A stretch of DNA of 64,000 bases from Apiotrichum sp. Y4204 (Eukaryota > Basidiomycota > Tremellomycetes > Trichosporonales > Trichosporonaceae), in assembly GCA_025531455.1 (NCBI GenBank), contig JAMYHL010000003.1:682001-746000 (forward strand), written 5' to 3'. Of this stretch, positions 9,971 through 21,191 are shown one piece after another; the first letter of the stretch is position 1, and every line of letters begins with the position of its first letter. The translations under genes were made by a program, and so were the position numbers. The notes under the pieces were generated by a model. That model did no database searches and was not told the origin of the DNA. It saw nothing but the letters and a program-made list of their open reading frames with translations.

Positions 9971-12900
9971 ATGGCTCCCTCTGAAATGATGGAAGTGGAG
10001 GCGTCCTCCCCTGCCTTCACTGCCAGCAGCGACGATGACATGCCGCTGTCTCGCGCCGGACGCGCCAACGGCAAGCGTGCAATGGCTGGAAACGGCGCCG
10101 CGTCGAGCGACGACGACGACCGACCTCTGGTGAGTGGACTGAATGCATTCGCGGCCTCTGGCAGTGGCTGCGCAGCGTCACCCGGTTGCCTGAAATCACA
10201 AAAGACGGGCCGAAAACGCGCGCGTGCCTGTTTCTGCCAGAAGGTTGTCCTCAATGTGTGATGTGGGCCGAAGGAATGCGATGGGCTGTTGGACAATGGA
10301 GACACACATGTGGACTGACGGCCGTGATTTCCTTGTTGCTGACAGACAGAGCAAGAAGCCACGCGTCGCGAGTGCAGCAGCACGCAAGCGTCGCGTTGTG
10401 GAGAGTGACGACGAAGACAGTGTTCTTTCCACTCCTCCGCCGGCTGCCAAGAGGGTGAGTTAGCTACTCGACGCGCGCTTCCCCTGTCTGCACAATCGAC
10501 TCATGCAACAGGCCGCAAATGGAGCCGCAGACTCAGACTCTGAGGACGAGAAGCCCCTAGCCAAGCGCAAGCCCGCACCAAAGCCTGCCTCCAAGGGTGC
10601 CAAGCCCCCCTCGCGAGGAAAGACTGTCAAGAAGGAGGTCAAGAGTGAGAGCGAGAGTGAGGAAGACGAGAAGCCGCTCGCCAAGCGCAAGGCGCCCGCA
10701 AAACCGCGTGCGTCTACCAGCTCGGCCAGGAAGGTGAAGGTCGAGAGCGACGATGACAAGCCGCTCGCAAAGCGTGGCAAGGCGACCGACAAGAAGCCAG
10801 TGGTCAAGAAGGAGAGGTGAGTGATGTTCTGCATCAAAATGCTAAACTTTCAGGGAAGCGACTGAAGATGAGGACACGGTGAGTTGATGGCGTATGCCAA
10901 CGGATCGTGCTAACAACCAGTACAAGTGGTGGGAACAGGAGCACGGCGACGGAAGTGTCAAGTGGCAGACATTCGAGCACCACGGTGTACTCTTCCCTCC
11001 TCCCTATGTCCCACTTCCCAAGGATGTCAAGATGAAGTACGACGGTGTTCCCATCACCCTTCCCCCCGAGTCGGAGGAGGTGGCTGGCTTCTTTGGTGCC
11101 ATGCTCGAGACCGACCACGCCAAAGACGCGACATTCCGTGCCAACTTCTTCCGCGACTTTAAGGCCATCTGCGCAAAGTACCCGCCGAAGGAGAAGGTCA
11201 AGATCACCAGCCTTGATAAGTGTGACTTTACGCCCATGTACCAGCACTTTGAGGCCGAGCGCGAGAAGAAGAAGGCCATGACCAAGGAGGAGAAGAAGGC
11301 GTGAGTGGAGGCGAGCTTGCTTGGTACTTACGCCAGGATCAAAGAGGCAAAGGACAAACTCGAGGCCCCGTATCTTTACGCTTTGGTTGATGGCCGCAAG
11401 GAGAAGACTGGCAACTTCCGTGCCGAGCCTCCGTCCCTGTTCCGTGGTCGTGGTGAGCATCCCCGCAAGGGCACGCTCAAGGTTCGTCTCCGTCCCGAGG
11501 ACATTATCATCAACATTGGAAAAGACGCGCCTGTGCCGGTCCCCAACATCCCTGGAAAGTGGAAGGCCATCCAGCACGACCAGACAGTCACTTGGCTTGC
11601 CCACTGGAAGGAGAACGTCAATGGCCAGTCGAAATATGTGTTCCTCGCGGCCTCGAGTACATGGAAAGGACAGTCGGACCGGGCAAAGTTTGAGAAGGCC
11701 CGGGAGCTTATCGTGAGTGGCTCGTTTGGAACTGGCTGACGGCAGAAACACGTCGACAAGATCCGTCGTCAGTACACCGTCGACCTCAAGTCGAAAGTCA
11801 TGGCCGACCGCCAGCGTGCCACCGCATTGTACTTTATTGACCGTCTTGCACTTCGTGCGGGTAATGAAAAGGGCGAGGACGAGGCGGATACTGTCGGCTG
11901 TTGCTCTCTCCGTTATGAGCACGTCACCCTCAAGCCGCCGAACACGGTTGTCTTTGACTTTCTCGGCAAGGACTCGATGCGTTTCCACCAGGAAGTGGAG
12001 GTCGATCCGCAGGTGTTCAAGAACATCAAGCTGTTCAAGGCGGACCCCAAGACCAAGGGCGACGACCTCTTTGACCGCTTGACTGTGAGTGCCATCGGCC
12101 GCGCAATACTGACTCTCAGACGAGCAGCCTCAACAAGTACCTCAATGAGCAGATGAAGGGTCTCACTGCCAAGGTGTTCCGTACCTACAACGCCTCTTGG
12201 ACCTTCCAGCAGCAGCTCGAGAACACGCCTGCAGATGGCAGCGTCGCCGAGAAGATTGCCGCGTACAACACCGCCAACCGCGATGTCGCCATCCTCTGTA
12301 ACCATCAAAAGTCGGTGAACAAGAACTTTGCCGAGTCTTTTGCCAAGTTTGGTGACAAGGTCCGCGCGGTCAAGTACCAGCGGATGAAGGCCCGTTTAGC
12401 GCTTCTCAACATGAACCCCAAGCTCAAGAAGAAGCATCCCGAACTGCTCGAGGACGAGTCGGACATTGACGACGAGTTCATAGAGCGCCACGAGGAGGAG
12501 CTCAAGGAGAAGGCCCTCGAGCAGGCGCGCAAGAAGTTCGAAAAGGAGAACGAGAAGGCTGTGGCCAACGGTGACAAGCCGGAGAGCAACAAGGTTCTTG
12601 ACGAGAAACTCAAGGAGATCAAGGCGGTGTTCAAAGAGCTGGTTAAGGAGCGCAAGACGCGTAAGGTCGAGCCGAAGAAGAACAGTGCGTGCAGCCCTTT
12701 TGGCTCAACTGACGACAGTGACCGAAGAGAAGCTCTTCGACCAGATCAGCAAGCTCGACACTCGTATCGCGACGCTCAAGGTCCAGCTCGGCGACAAGGA
12801 CAAACTCAAGGACGTTGCGCTGAGCACGTCCAAGATCAACTACATCGTGAGTAGACTCCACGTCCACAGCTGACCACCAGGACCCACGCTTGACGGTTGC

Positions 12901-13061
12901 GTGGTGCAAAAAGTACGATGTGCCGTTGGAGAAGATGTTCCCAAAGACCCTTCGCGAGAAGTTCCCGTGGGCAGATGCCGAGGCGGACGCCGATTGGGTA
13001 AGTGCGGCCGTCGGAAATGTCCCCGCCGGCTATCAGCATGACTGACCCCCAGGTGTTCTGA
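9971..13061 (+). CDS. TOP1: DNA topoisomerase I (type IB)
   Basis: The model is join(9971..10129, 10350..10454, 10512..10816, 10854..10878, 10921..11300, 11337..11712, 11746..12084, 12120..12684, 12719..12846, 12881..12997, 13053..13061), 835 aa. The enzyme relaxes supercoils by a transient 3'-phosphotyrosyl nick. The N-terminus (about 1-200) is charged, nuclear-signal-like, with repeated 'DEKPLAKRK' units. The core begins '[20 protein letters not shown]' and includes '[19 protein letters not shown]' and '[19 protein letters not shown]'. The linker (about 640-750) is a charged coiled coil. The C-terminal domain carries the active-site tyrosine, about Tyr793, in '[20 protein letters not shown]'. 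The last exon is only 9 nt (Val-Phe-stop), which gives the conserved-type end 'DADWVF'. Phases agree across all ten introns. Confidence 0.96.
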
Positions 13062-13624
13062 GTGTCAGACTGTTTGTTTTTCGTGTCCTCAACTCTAGAG
13101 GCCAGGTCGCTCCTGGTGAACACTTTGTATCGGTTTTGTAGCAGAGAGCATGGCGACATCAAGTATCAGTTTCTTATGCATGGCATGGTGGATATACGTG
13201 ACATGATGGATCCGGGCTTCGGGGTGTGGGGTGGGGTGTGGGGTGCTCACGTGTTCGGAGATGTCCTGCGATCCTGCGTTTGGAGCGCTCTGGCGGGTCG
13301 GGGAGGTCGCGTTGGCGTAATGCGTTGAATATGGTTGGCCCATTGCGTCGGCGTAACTCGGTCCTCCCGACGCGGAACAACTCGGGGCGACCGTGGCCAT
13401 ATACGCGGGCGGTCTCATTTGATCCAATGGCCGGCGAGTAATTGGACCATACGAGCTCGGAGAGAGAGTGTGTGTTGCTGCCTGCAGAGCGAGTTTGTAG
13501 TGGAGCGAGGAGTGCAACACGGCCAAACCACCCACCTCCTCCCGCTCCCACTGTACCCACCACCACATCTCAATCCACCACCACTCCTTTCCCACTGCAC
13601 ACCACCTCTCACACCTCGCCCAAG
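13062..13624. other. Intergenic region: TOP1 3' end and SDH1 promoter
   Basis: No coding sequence is visible. The stretch upstream of the SDH1 ATG is C/A-rich (13530-13620), a common 5' UTR composition here. Two CCAAT-type motifs are listed separately. Confidence 0.5.
13424..13445 (+). promoter_or_regulatory. Paired CCAAT boxes upstream of SDH1
   Basis: CCAAT at 13424-13428 and its reverse complement ATTGG at 13441-13445 lie about 180-200 bp before the SDH1 ATG. CCAAT is the site of the fungal HAP complex, which activates respiratory genes. That it acts here is inference. Confidence 0.4.
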
Positions 13625-16299
13625 ATGATGCGCCTTTCGCGCACCCTCACGCGCCCCAACGCTGCCAACACGCTCCGCAACGCGCGCAGCTACGTCGTCG
13701 CCTCGCAGACCCACCGCGCCAAGGAGGCTACCGTTCGTATCCTATGAGATTGCCATTTTTCTCCGGGCGCGCAGCACCAGGCGGGCGAAGCGAAACACAC
13801 TGCAGATCCGCCATGCATGCAGTGTTTTGCGAGCCGGCCCCGCCCACCCTGTCATCACAGATTGCTGACATGCACAGAACTTTGGCCAGTACAAGGGATA
13901 CCCCGTCGTTGACCACGAGTGAGTTTGATACGATGCGATGTGATTTTCCCGAAGCCACAACTGACTCCCAGGTTCGATGCCGTTGTCGTGTGAGTACATG
14001 AAGCCTGTCTCATGTCCTGAGTACTGTGCACTAGAGGCGGAGCACGGCCGGCGTCTGCTCAACCGACTGCTCGCTCGATGCTGTGACGGTTTGACACCAT
14101 CGCAAATTCATTTTCGCTAACATTTAGTGGTGCCGGTGGTGCTGGTCTCCGTGCCGCCTTCGGTCTCGCCGAGGGTGGCCTGAAGACTGCCTGTATTACC
14201 AAGCTCTTCCCTACGCGTTCGCACACTGTCGCCGCGCAGGGTGGTATCAACGCCGCCCTTGGCAACATGACCGAGGACGACTGGCGCTGGCACATGTACG
14301 ACACCGTCAAGGGTTCGGACTGGCTCGGTGACCAGGACGCTATCCACTACATGTGTCGTGAGGCTCCCCACACCGTCATTGAGGTAAGGATTATGGACGG
14401 ATCTCGCTGACCCCAGCTCGAGCACTACGGTGTCCCCTTCTCCCGTACCAAGGAGGGCAAGATCTACCAGCGTGCGTTCGGTGGTCAGTCGCTCAACTTT
14501 GGCAAGGGTGGCCAGGCCTACCGTTGCGCTGCCGCTGCCGACCGTACCGGCCACGCTCTTCTCCACACCCTCTACGGCCAGTCGCTCCGCCACAACACCA
14601 ACTTCTTCATCGAGTTCTTCGCCCTCGACCTCCTCATGCAGGACGGCGAGTGTGTTGGTGTCATTGCCCTCAACATGGAGGACGGCACTCTCCACCGTTT
14701 CCGCTCGCACAAGACCGTCCTTGCCACTGGTGGCTACGGTCGTGCTTACTTCTCGTGCACTTCGGCCCACACCTGCTCGGGTGACGGTAACGCCATGGTC
14801 GTTCGTGCCGGCCTTCCCCTCCAGGACCTCGAGTTCGTCCAGTTCCACCCCTCGGGTATCTACGGCTCGGGCTGCCTGATCACTGAGGGTGCCCGTGGTG
14901 AGGGTGGCTACCTCCTCAACTCGAAGGGTGAGCGCTTCATGGAGCGTTACGCCCCGACCGCCAAGGACCTTGCCTCGCGTGACGTCGTCTCGCGTTCCAT
15001 GACCATGGAGATCCGTGAGGGTCGTGGTGTCGGCCCCGAGGGCGACCACATCTACCTCCAGCTCTCCCACCTTCCCCCTGACATTCTCCACGAGCGTCTC
15101 CCCGGTATCTCCGAGACCGCCGCCATCTTCGCCGGTGTCGACGTCACCAAGGAGCCCATCCCCGTCCTCCCCACCGTCCACTACAACATGGGTGGTATCC
15201 CCACCAAGTGGACCGGTGAGGTCATCACCCACGAGAACGGCGTCGACAAGGTCGTCCCCGGTCTCTACGCCGCCGGTGAGGCCGCCTGTGTCTCCGTCCA
15301 CGGTGCCAACCGTCTCGGTGCCAACTCGCTCCTCGACATTGTCGTCTTCGGCCGTGCTTGCGCCAACCACATCAAGGAGACTCTCGCCCCGAACACCCCC
15401 CACAAGCCCTTCAACGAGGAGCTCGGCAAGGAGTCCATCGCCAACCTCGAGAAGATCCGTACCTCGGACGGCCCTCTCCACACCTCTGAAATCCGTCTCA
15501 ACATGCAGAAGACCATGCAGCGCGACGCCGCCGTCTTCCGTACCCAGGAGTCGCTCGACGAGGGTGTCGCCAAGATGTCCGAAGTCTACAGGACCTACGA
15601 CCAGGTCGGCATCAAGGACCGCTCCATGATCTGGAACTCGGACCTCATCGAGACCCTCGAGCTCCGCAACATCATGCAGTGCGCCATCCAGACTGTCGTT
15701 TCCGCCGCCGCCCGTAAGGAGTCCCGTGGCGCACATGCCCGTAAGTTCTGGCCATGGACCACCAGGTTTTCGTGGAGATATGCAAGTGCTCTCGCTGACA
15801 ATCCTAGGTGAGGATTACCCTGACCGTAACGGTAAGTTTAGATATCTGTTCTTCATCGCTTTGCCAAGCTGAGCACTGGTCCATGGTGACCGGAGGCTGC
15901 AGCGGGTCAATGGTCGGTCCCAATGGTCGGTCCAGTGTGTGGTGTGGCGAATTTGAGTGTGGCACTTTTGAGTGTGGCACTTGAATGTGGCACTTTCCAT
16001 CACTGTTTTTTCTCCACTCATCCGTCTCCTCTTTTCTTTCCTTTCATCTTCCACACCTCCTTCAGACCCAAACAATGCTAACAGTCGAGATTCCGAATGG
16101 ATGCACCATACCTTGTCGTTCCAGCGCGACCCGGAGTCGCCGGAGGTCGAGCTGCAGTACAGGTGAGTGAAGAAGGGGAGAGTTAGAGCCCGGGGGAGAG
16201 TTTGAGAGCGGTGGTAGCTAACGCACTAGGCCGGTTATCGCCGAGACGCTTAATGCTGAGGAATGCGCGCCTGTTCCTCCCTTCAAGCGTGTGTACTAA
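13625..16299 (+). CDS. SDH1: Succinate dehydrogenase flavoprotein subunit, mitochondrial
   Basis: The model is join(13625..13732, 13878..13918, 13972..13989, 14128..14383, 14417..15740, 15808..15831, 16090..16162, 16230..16299), 637 aa. It is the catalytic FAD subunit of complex II, oxidising succinate to fumarate. The first 30 or so residues ([12 protein letters not shown] onward, rich in Arg/Ala/Asn, no acids) form a mitochondrial presequence. Visible motifs are the dinucleotide-binding '[20 protein letters not shown]', the FAD-linking His88 in '[13 protein letters not shown]', the substrate site '[10 protein letters not shown]', and '[14 protein letters not shown]'. The C-terminus '[20 protein letters not shown]' is standard. 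Small exons of 18 and 24 nt are needed for an intact protein. Codon use is strongly biased to C-ending codons, as for a highly expressed gene. Confidence 0.97.
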
Positions 16300-17249
16300 G
16301 CGGGGACAGTCCGTAGCCCGTGGGGAGCGGGAAAGGATGCAAAACATAGCAGTGCTCAGAGACTTATGAGACCTTACACCGGCGATCTAACCGGCAAGCC
16401 AGAGTAACATCCAATCAGTTCGTTACGTTTGCATCGGAGGAAGCCATGACAATGAGTTGGTCTATCGGCTGTACAGATCCGGGAATGAAGGGGTCACAGA
16501 TGGTTGAGAAAACCTGATCTGAAGACACTTGCCCAGCAGCCCTCAATGTGGCAATGGACGGTGCACAACCGTAAGCTGATTGACTCTGCTGATCGGCAAG
16601 GGCGCAGAGCATGCGCGTGTATGCAGCTACATACGCATTTAACCACCATGGCCGATGCCGCGGTGTTCAGTTTTGCTCGCCAGTGTGCCTGTATGCTCGG
16701 TGGGTCGACTGCCGGGTCAGTGATTTTGGGTGCTGATCCATCAATCCACAACAGCCACACTCCGATCAATCGGAAAGCCTTGCGCCCCTTCCACTCGTGA
16801 ACGGGTTCACTGATCACTGATCCACTGATCCTCGCTTGCTGTCTGTACATGGATAACGAGCCATTCTTTTCATTTTTATTCTTCTTCTTCTTCTCTTTTT
16901 TGTTCTTCTTTTTCTCTTTTTTATTCTTCTTCTGTTCTCTTCTTCATTTTATTTGTCTACACGCTTTGCAAACCTTTTGGTGTGCACTCAACTCTTCCTG
17001 TTCAAGCTTTCTTCCACTCACGTTAATTCCAAGGACGAAGTGAAGCAAATGGGTTTCATCCACTCCTGGAACGGCTGATGTCGCAGGAACTGGTCTTGAT
17101 CTGGACCTGGAGCTGTAAGGACTTAGACTGGGGCCGCAAGGCTTTGATTTTGCGCCCTCTGCGCGACGTCAAGTCATGCGCTCGCTACTTCGTACCTCAA
17201 GATTAGGCTTGACGAAAACAACGTGGCCGGGGCCATCTGCGGATTTACG
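16300..17249. other. Intergenic region with T/C-rich tract
   Basis: No gene is visible. Positions about 16864-16960 are almost pure pyrimidine on the plus strand, mainly TTC/TTT units; the longest open frame across it is Phe-rich and clearly an artefact of composition. Confidence 0.5.
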
Positions 17250-18680
17250 CGATCTACGCTGGGACCGACTCCACCTCCCGCAGGTCAGCCCACCTATCCA
17301 AACCCCATCCGGGTACAGTACGGCCGCCATCCACCTCGGAGTATATCTTGAAAAGCATCTTCAACTCGAACTTGACTTCGTCGGCACCCACTCCGTCGAT
17401 GACCCGAGGTCGAAACGATCCTTCCGTCATGATTTACAGTACATCAAGAGCGCCTGTCCCGTACAATACCGGGCGCCTCCCGTATCATCCCGAACCTCGT
17501 CGACGACGGTCACACGACCCAACCCACGTTCCGAAAGCCCCAGCATATCTCCGTGGCCAACTCCCGCATCGTGGACAACCCTTTCTCTGACTCGTACGTC
17601 CGCAACCACGACCTGTACGTATTCACTTTGCCTGGGCACTTCATGCGCCCAACGGCCTGTACGAACAAGACACTCTCAAGCTCGTCGTCGCAGTCCATTT
17701 CACAAAGGGCATCCTCTTTCAAACCCTCAGCACAGTCGGCACCCCACCTCGTCTGGCTTACACGCTCTCTCCCTCTGCCCGCTTCACGTACCTCGGCGGG
17801 AACGGAAAGTCCAGCTTCAAGGAACTACCTCACGACACCCCCCGATCTGCATGACCCCTGAACTTATCCGCGAACGCTCCGCCGCCGCTTGGGCGGCTCG
17901 CACCCCCGAGGAGAAGGAGGAGCTCAACCGCAAGCGGGTCCAACGCTGAAATACGATTTCCGAGGAACAGCGCGAGCAAAAGCGTCAACAGATGAAGGAC
18001 TGGGCCGCCAACCTAGCGACCCCCGAGCTCATCCGCCAACGCTCCGCTCTCAACTGGCAAGAGAACACTCCAGAGGAACGCGACAGTCTCAATGACGGCA
18101 TTTCGAAGCTCCGCGCGCCCGCAACCGCAGGAACCGAGCCGCTAAGACGGCCGCCGACAAGCTCAAGGCTATTCAAGCGATTCCATTCTCTGAAGTGTGG
18201 AGAGAACGTTAAGAAAGATGGTGATACAAGAGCCATGCTGTAGATAAGTTCTGACTTCATAAACTACCTCAACCTCAGGTCGCCGCCTGCTTGTCCGCGA
18301 GGCCCATGTCGGACCCATCCTGAACGTCCTGGAGTTCTCCAGTTATTCGAGTCTCAAGAGTACGGAAGCTATCCCAAAGTACCCCGACATTTATCAGGAG
18401 CATATACAGTACCGTGCTCGTGGCAACCCGTTGGCACCCATGACAGTGGACGACTCTGCCTCGACCTGCGCGCTGGGACGATCGACGAGGACGAGAACCG
18501 GCGCAAGAGGCAGCCTTGTGAGTATGTATACGGGCTGGACTCTCCGACTGGAGGGCAGAGGGGAATCCGATTCAGACGTGGCAGCTCTCTGCCCGGTAAT
18601 TGTTCGCAATCCAAAAAAAGGATCTCAAGACGGAGGCGAGGTGACGGGATCTGCATTTATATTCAAGACTCTCGTTTGTA
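17250..18680 (+). pseudogene. Frame-broken relic of a protein-coding gene (unknown family)
   Basis: Protein-like stretches occur on the plus strand in changing frames, with stops and shifts that ordinary short introns do not resolve. In order they are: a segment with 'RPNGLYEQDTLKLVVAVHF' and 'GTPPRLAYTLSPSARFTYLG' (about 17630-17850); two related helical units 'TPELIRERSAAAWAARTPEE' and 'TPELIRQRSALNWQENTPEE' (17851-18080), with an in-frame TGA between them; 'RNRRNRAAKTAADKLKAIQA'; and a stretch with 'LVREAHVGPILNVLEFSSYS' near 18290-18360. I do not recognise the family. The repeated PELIR unit suggests a tandem helix module. It ends close to the tRNA-Asp gene. An intact multi-exon gene with unusual splicing is possible but less likely. 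Confidence 0.5.
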
Positions 18681-18690
18681 AAATAACAAT

Positions 18691-18780
18691 TTCCTGATCG
18701 TATAACGGCTAGTATGCTCGCTTGTCATTACGTAATTACGTTGAACGCGGGAGATCGGAGTTCGATTCTCCGTCAGGAAG
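18691..18780 (+). tRNA. tRNA-Asp (anticodon GTC) with an 18-nt intron
   Basis: The acceptor arms TTCCTGA (18691-18697) and TCAGGAA (18773-18779) pair over 7 bp. The anticodon stem CTCGC/GCGGG flanks the loop with GTC at 18724-18726. An 18-nt insert at 18728-18745, directly 3' of position 37, is a canonical tRNA intron. The T arm is CGGAG-TTCGATT-CTCCG. Spliced length is 72 nt. A T-run follows at 18784-18788, a usual Pol III stop. The D arm is weaker but matches the fungal tRNA-Asp pattern. Confidence 0.9.
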
Positions 18781-19428
18781 AAATTTTTGCTTTTGGTCTT
18801 CTTCTTTTTCTGACCAAGATCGGCGCTGCTGCCACACCAACTCGTGTCCGCGTGTGCGGGGCGTGTGCGGGTCTGCGCGGCGCGCGCGGGGGAGCCTGAT
18901 GCGGCCTGCCCTTGCGCCAATGACTCACTCTGGAAGCTTTCCGGGGGTGCGGACCGGGCGGAACCGGGCTGCCATGGGTGCATTTAAGTCTGAGACCCAG
19001 GTCCTGGACCCAGCAGACCCGGCGGGACCCGAGTCTGGGACCCAAAACCCAGACTCAGACCCAGATTGAATCAAAAGTCATTGTGAACGACGGCGGGTAT
19101 CGCGGACTTACCTACTATCGTTGAAGTTCAAGGATCGATCGAGAACCTAGGCGATGCTGGGTGCAGCCTAGCGGCATCGAAAGCGGCCCGGGGCGGTGCG
19201 AGACCATGCGTCCACCGCCACCCCGACGCGTCGTCCGTGCCCGAGAACCACCCGTTCCGCGCATTCCGCGATCACACCGCATGACGCGTGCTATGCCTCT
19301 GTCCATGACATTGGATTAGTAGATCGTCTTAGTGGTTCATGTCAACAAACTGATGCTCAATGCGTATAAAGGCCGCCTCTTGAGTGGTACAACAGACTAA
19401 CAACTCATCTGTCGCCACTCGTCTCTAC
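18781..19428. other. Intergenic region between tRNA-Asp and the hypothetical gene
   Basis: No coding sequence is seen. Around 18980-19070 there is an imperfect repeat of 'gacccagac/gggacccga' units. A TATA box for the downstream gene is listed separately. Confidence 0.45.
19365..19372 (+). promoter_or_regulatory. TATA box of the 19.4-kb hypothetical gene
   Basis: TATAAAGG lies 57-64 bp upstream of the chosen ATG at 19429, a normal distance for a fungal core promoter, and supports that start. Confidence 0.5.
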
Positions 19429-20233
19429 ATGAAGCCCATTAAGCTATTCAACTCCTCATCGCACTCATCCCCGACCTCAACATTCACCGGTGTCCCTGGC
19501 GCCATGGTGGGACCATCGCCCGTCGGGTGCATCATGTTCTCGTCCGAGGACCTCGTGCGCGTCCACCGCTTCCCGCCCGGAGTCGAGGGCGTCGTAGAAG
19601 GTGCAATCGTGGGCTCGTGGCCAAAGGGTATCCAGCGCATCAAGCCTGCTGACGGGGGATGGGAATACAAGCTGCGTGGCACGCCCTGTGAGTCGCATCT
19701 TCGAATTAACTCTAACAACAGGGACGACACGCGACGCCCGGCCACAACGTCTCCTCATCGCGATCCTCGTTGCCCTCGCAGACACGGGGTGGCACCTCCT
19801 CGCCGCACCGTGTCTCTTCGCCAAGGCCGAGGGGAAGGACACGCTGCTTTTCGTCCCTGGACCGCCGGCGGCGCGCCAGTTTGCCATCGTGTCGTTTGGG
19901 GGTAGCAGCGCGCGACTTGTAGGCGGGAATGGCCGGATCGAGCCGGCGTTCATTGCGGCGCTCGAGCCGCATACCTCTAAAAGGTCGCATAAGCACGGCG
20001 CGACGATTCTCCGCCTCCGCTCGGCGTTTGGCGAGGCAGAAGTCCACACCCGCCTCATGGTCGTTGATCTCGTTTCCGCTTTGCGTTCCACTGGGAGCGA
20101 GCTCGTCGCCGCGCTGAATGTCACTGCGACACCGTACGAGGAGACCGCGGCGCTCACTTGGGTGGAGAACGTTACTGGCATCCCTGGGCTGCAGGACGAG
20201 GGAGGCATGGATATGCTGCTTTTCGCTATGTGA
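19429..20233 (+). CDS. Conserved-looking hypothetical protein, 256 aa
   Basis: The model is join(19429..19687, 19722..20233). The donor GTGAGT at 19688 and acceptor 'ctaacaacag' give a 34-nt intron, and the join reads 'KLRGTPWTTRDARPQRLLIA'. The protein starts MKPIKLFNSSSHSSPTSTFT, has a compact domain with 'IVGSWPKGIQRIKPADGGWE' and 'LVALADTGWHLLAAPCLFAK', and ends 'DEGGMDMLLFAM'. There is no signal peptide or membrane segment. The pattern of a Trp-rich beta region followed by 'LL..L...GW.L' resembles a fungal family of uncharacterised proteins, but I cannot name a function. The TATA box and the clean intron support it as real. Confidence 0.8.
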
Positions 20234-21191
20234 TAGATTGTCTGGAGTGGCGTAATGTGGCTTGTGTGGTGTTCGTCGCGACACCAGTACGTAGTCCAAT
20301 GTATAGTATAACGCAGGGGTTCGCCAGATCAATAGGTCTGTTGCTGGCTCAACTGTCGCCAGCTCTCAGCAGCAGTGAAGAGCACGGCGGCATAGTTCAC
20401 GCGCCGCCCGAAGCACTTGAGACCTAACAATGGCGGCAGAGACGATACATGCGCCAAGACTACGCAAATCCACTTTCACGTCGATTACTATCGACCTAGT
20501 TGAGACAGGAGCGCACGTTGATAAGAAGGCCTTTGCGAGGCGCACGTCGCTGCACACTGTCGGAATCAGCGAAAGTGAAGCCGGAGTGGAGTACCCAAGG
20601 ACGAGCACCTGTCAAGTCAAAGGTCGAGATTGGATGAAATGTAGATGAAATGAATGTGGCCCTCGGAGGCGGGAATGAAATAATGGTATGGAGACGTTGG
20701 ACGGGGGGGTCATCGGAAACGCGGGCTCCGCGATTATGACAGCAGGCTGCTCGAGCGACGAGCAACGTCAGCCTCTGCTCAGAGATATAGCACCAATACA
20801 CCACAAGCGCATTGGAAGGAAAGTAGTGCGTCAGTAGGGCTTCATCCTCCCAGAGGCTATGGGTTGTACTGTGCATCCAGTCATCGCAGAATGCAGACGA
20901 ACACGCCCACCCAGCCAGCGCTCAACGTGTACAGTAAGTTGATGACTAGGGGTGAGGCCGAGTACTTTGAGGATGAGGAGGAAGGTGAGGAGAATGAGCG
21001 GCAAGGTCATAGTCAGTGGAGTTGTCAGCGGGGTCCCCGTTCATCGCGGCCCTCATCGGCGGCCGGAGTACAGACACCATGCATCACCTATAGCCTATAG
21101 TACAAGCAATTATTCCACGCTGCACAAGCAGCGGTCCCGCTCTGTATCCCTCTACTCGATCGCACGCAATGATCTCGATACACTGCCCCTT
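20234..21191. other. Intergenic region between converging genes, with a possible tiny hydrophobic ORF
   Basis: No firm gene is seen. On the minus strand about 21010-20883 two hydrophobic stretches lie in neighbouring frames ('MTLPLILLTFLLILKVLGL' and 'LVINLLYTLSAGWVGVFVCI'), discussed among the findings. The rest looks non-coding. Confidence 0.4.

Noticed and set aside
10834..11988. 384-residue open frame antisense to TOP1
   Set aside because: The sense strand holds conserved TOP1 exons, and the antisense product has no family features.
14117..15736. 539-residue open frame antisense to SDH1
   Set aside because: It mirrors the strong C-ending codon bias of SDH1; the product is Val/Gly/Leu/Asp-rich low-complexity with no motif, and the sense strand is an intact, highly conserved enzyme.
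16849..17043. Phe-rich frame suggestive of a membrane protein
   Set aside because: It is a direct translation of a TTC/TTT pyrimidine tract.
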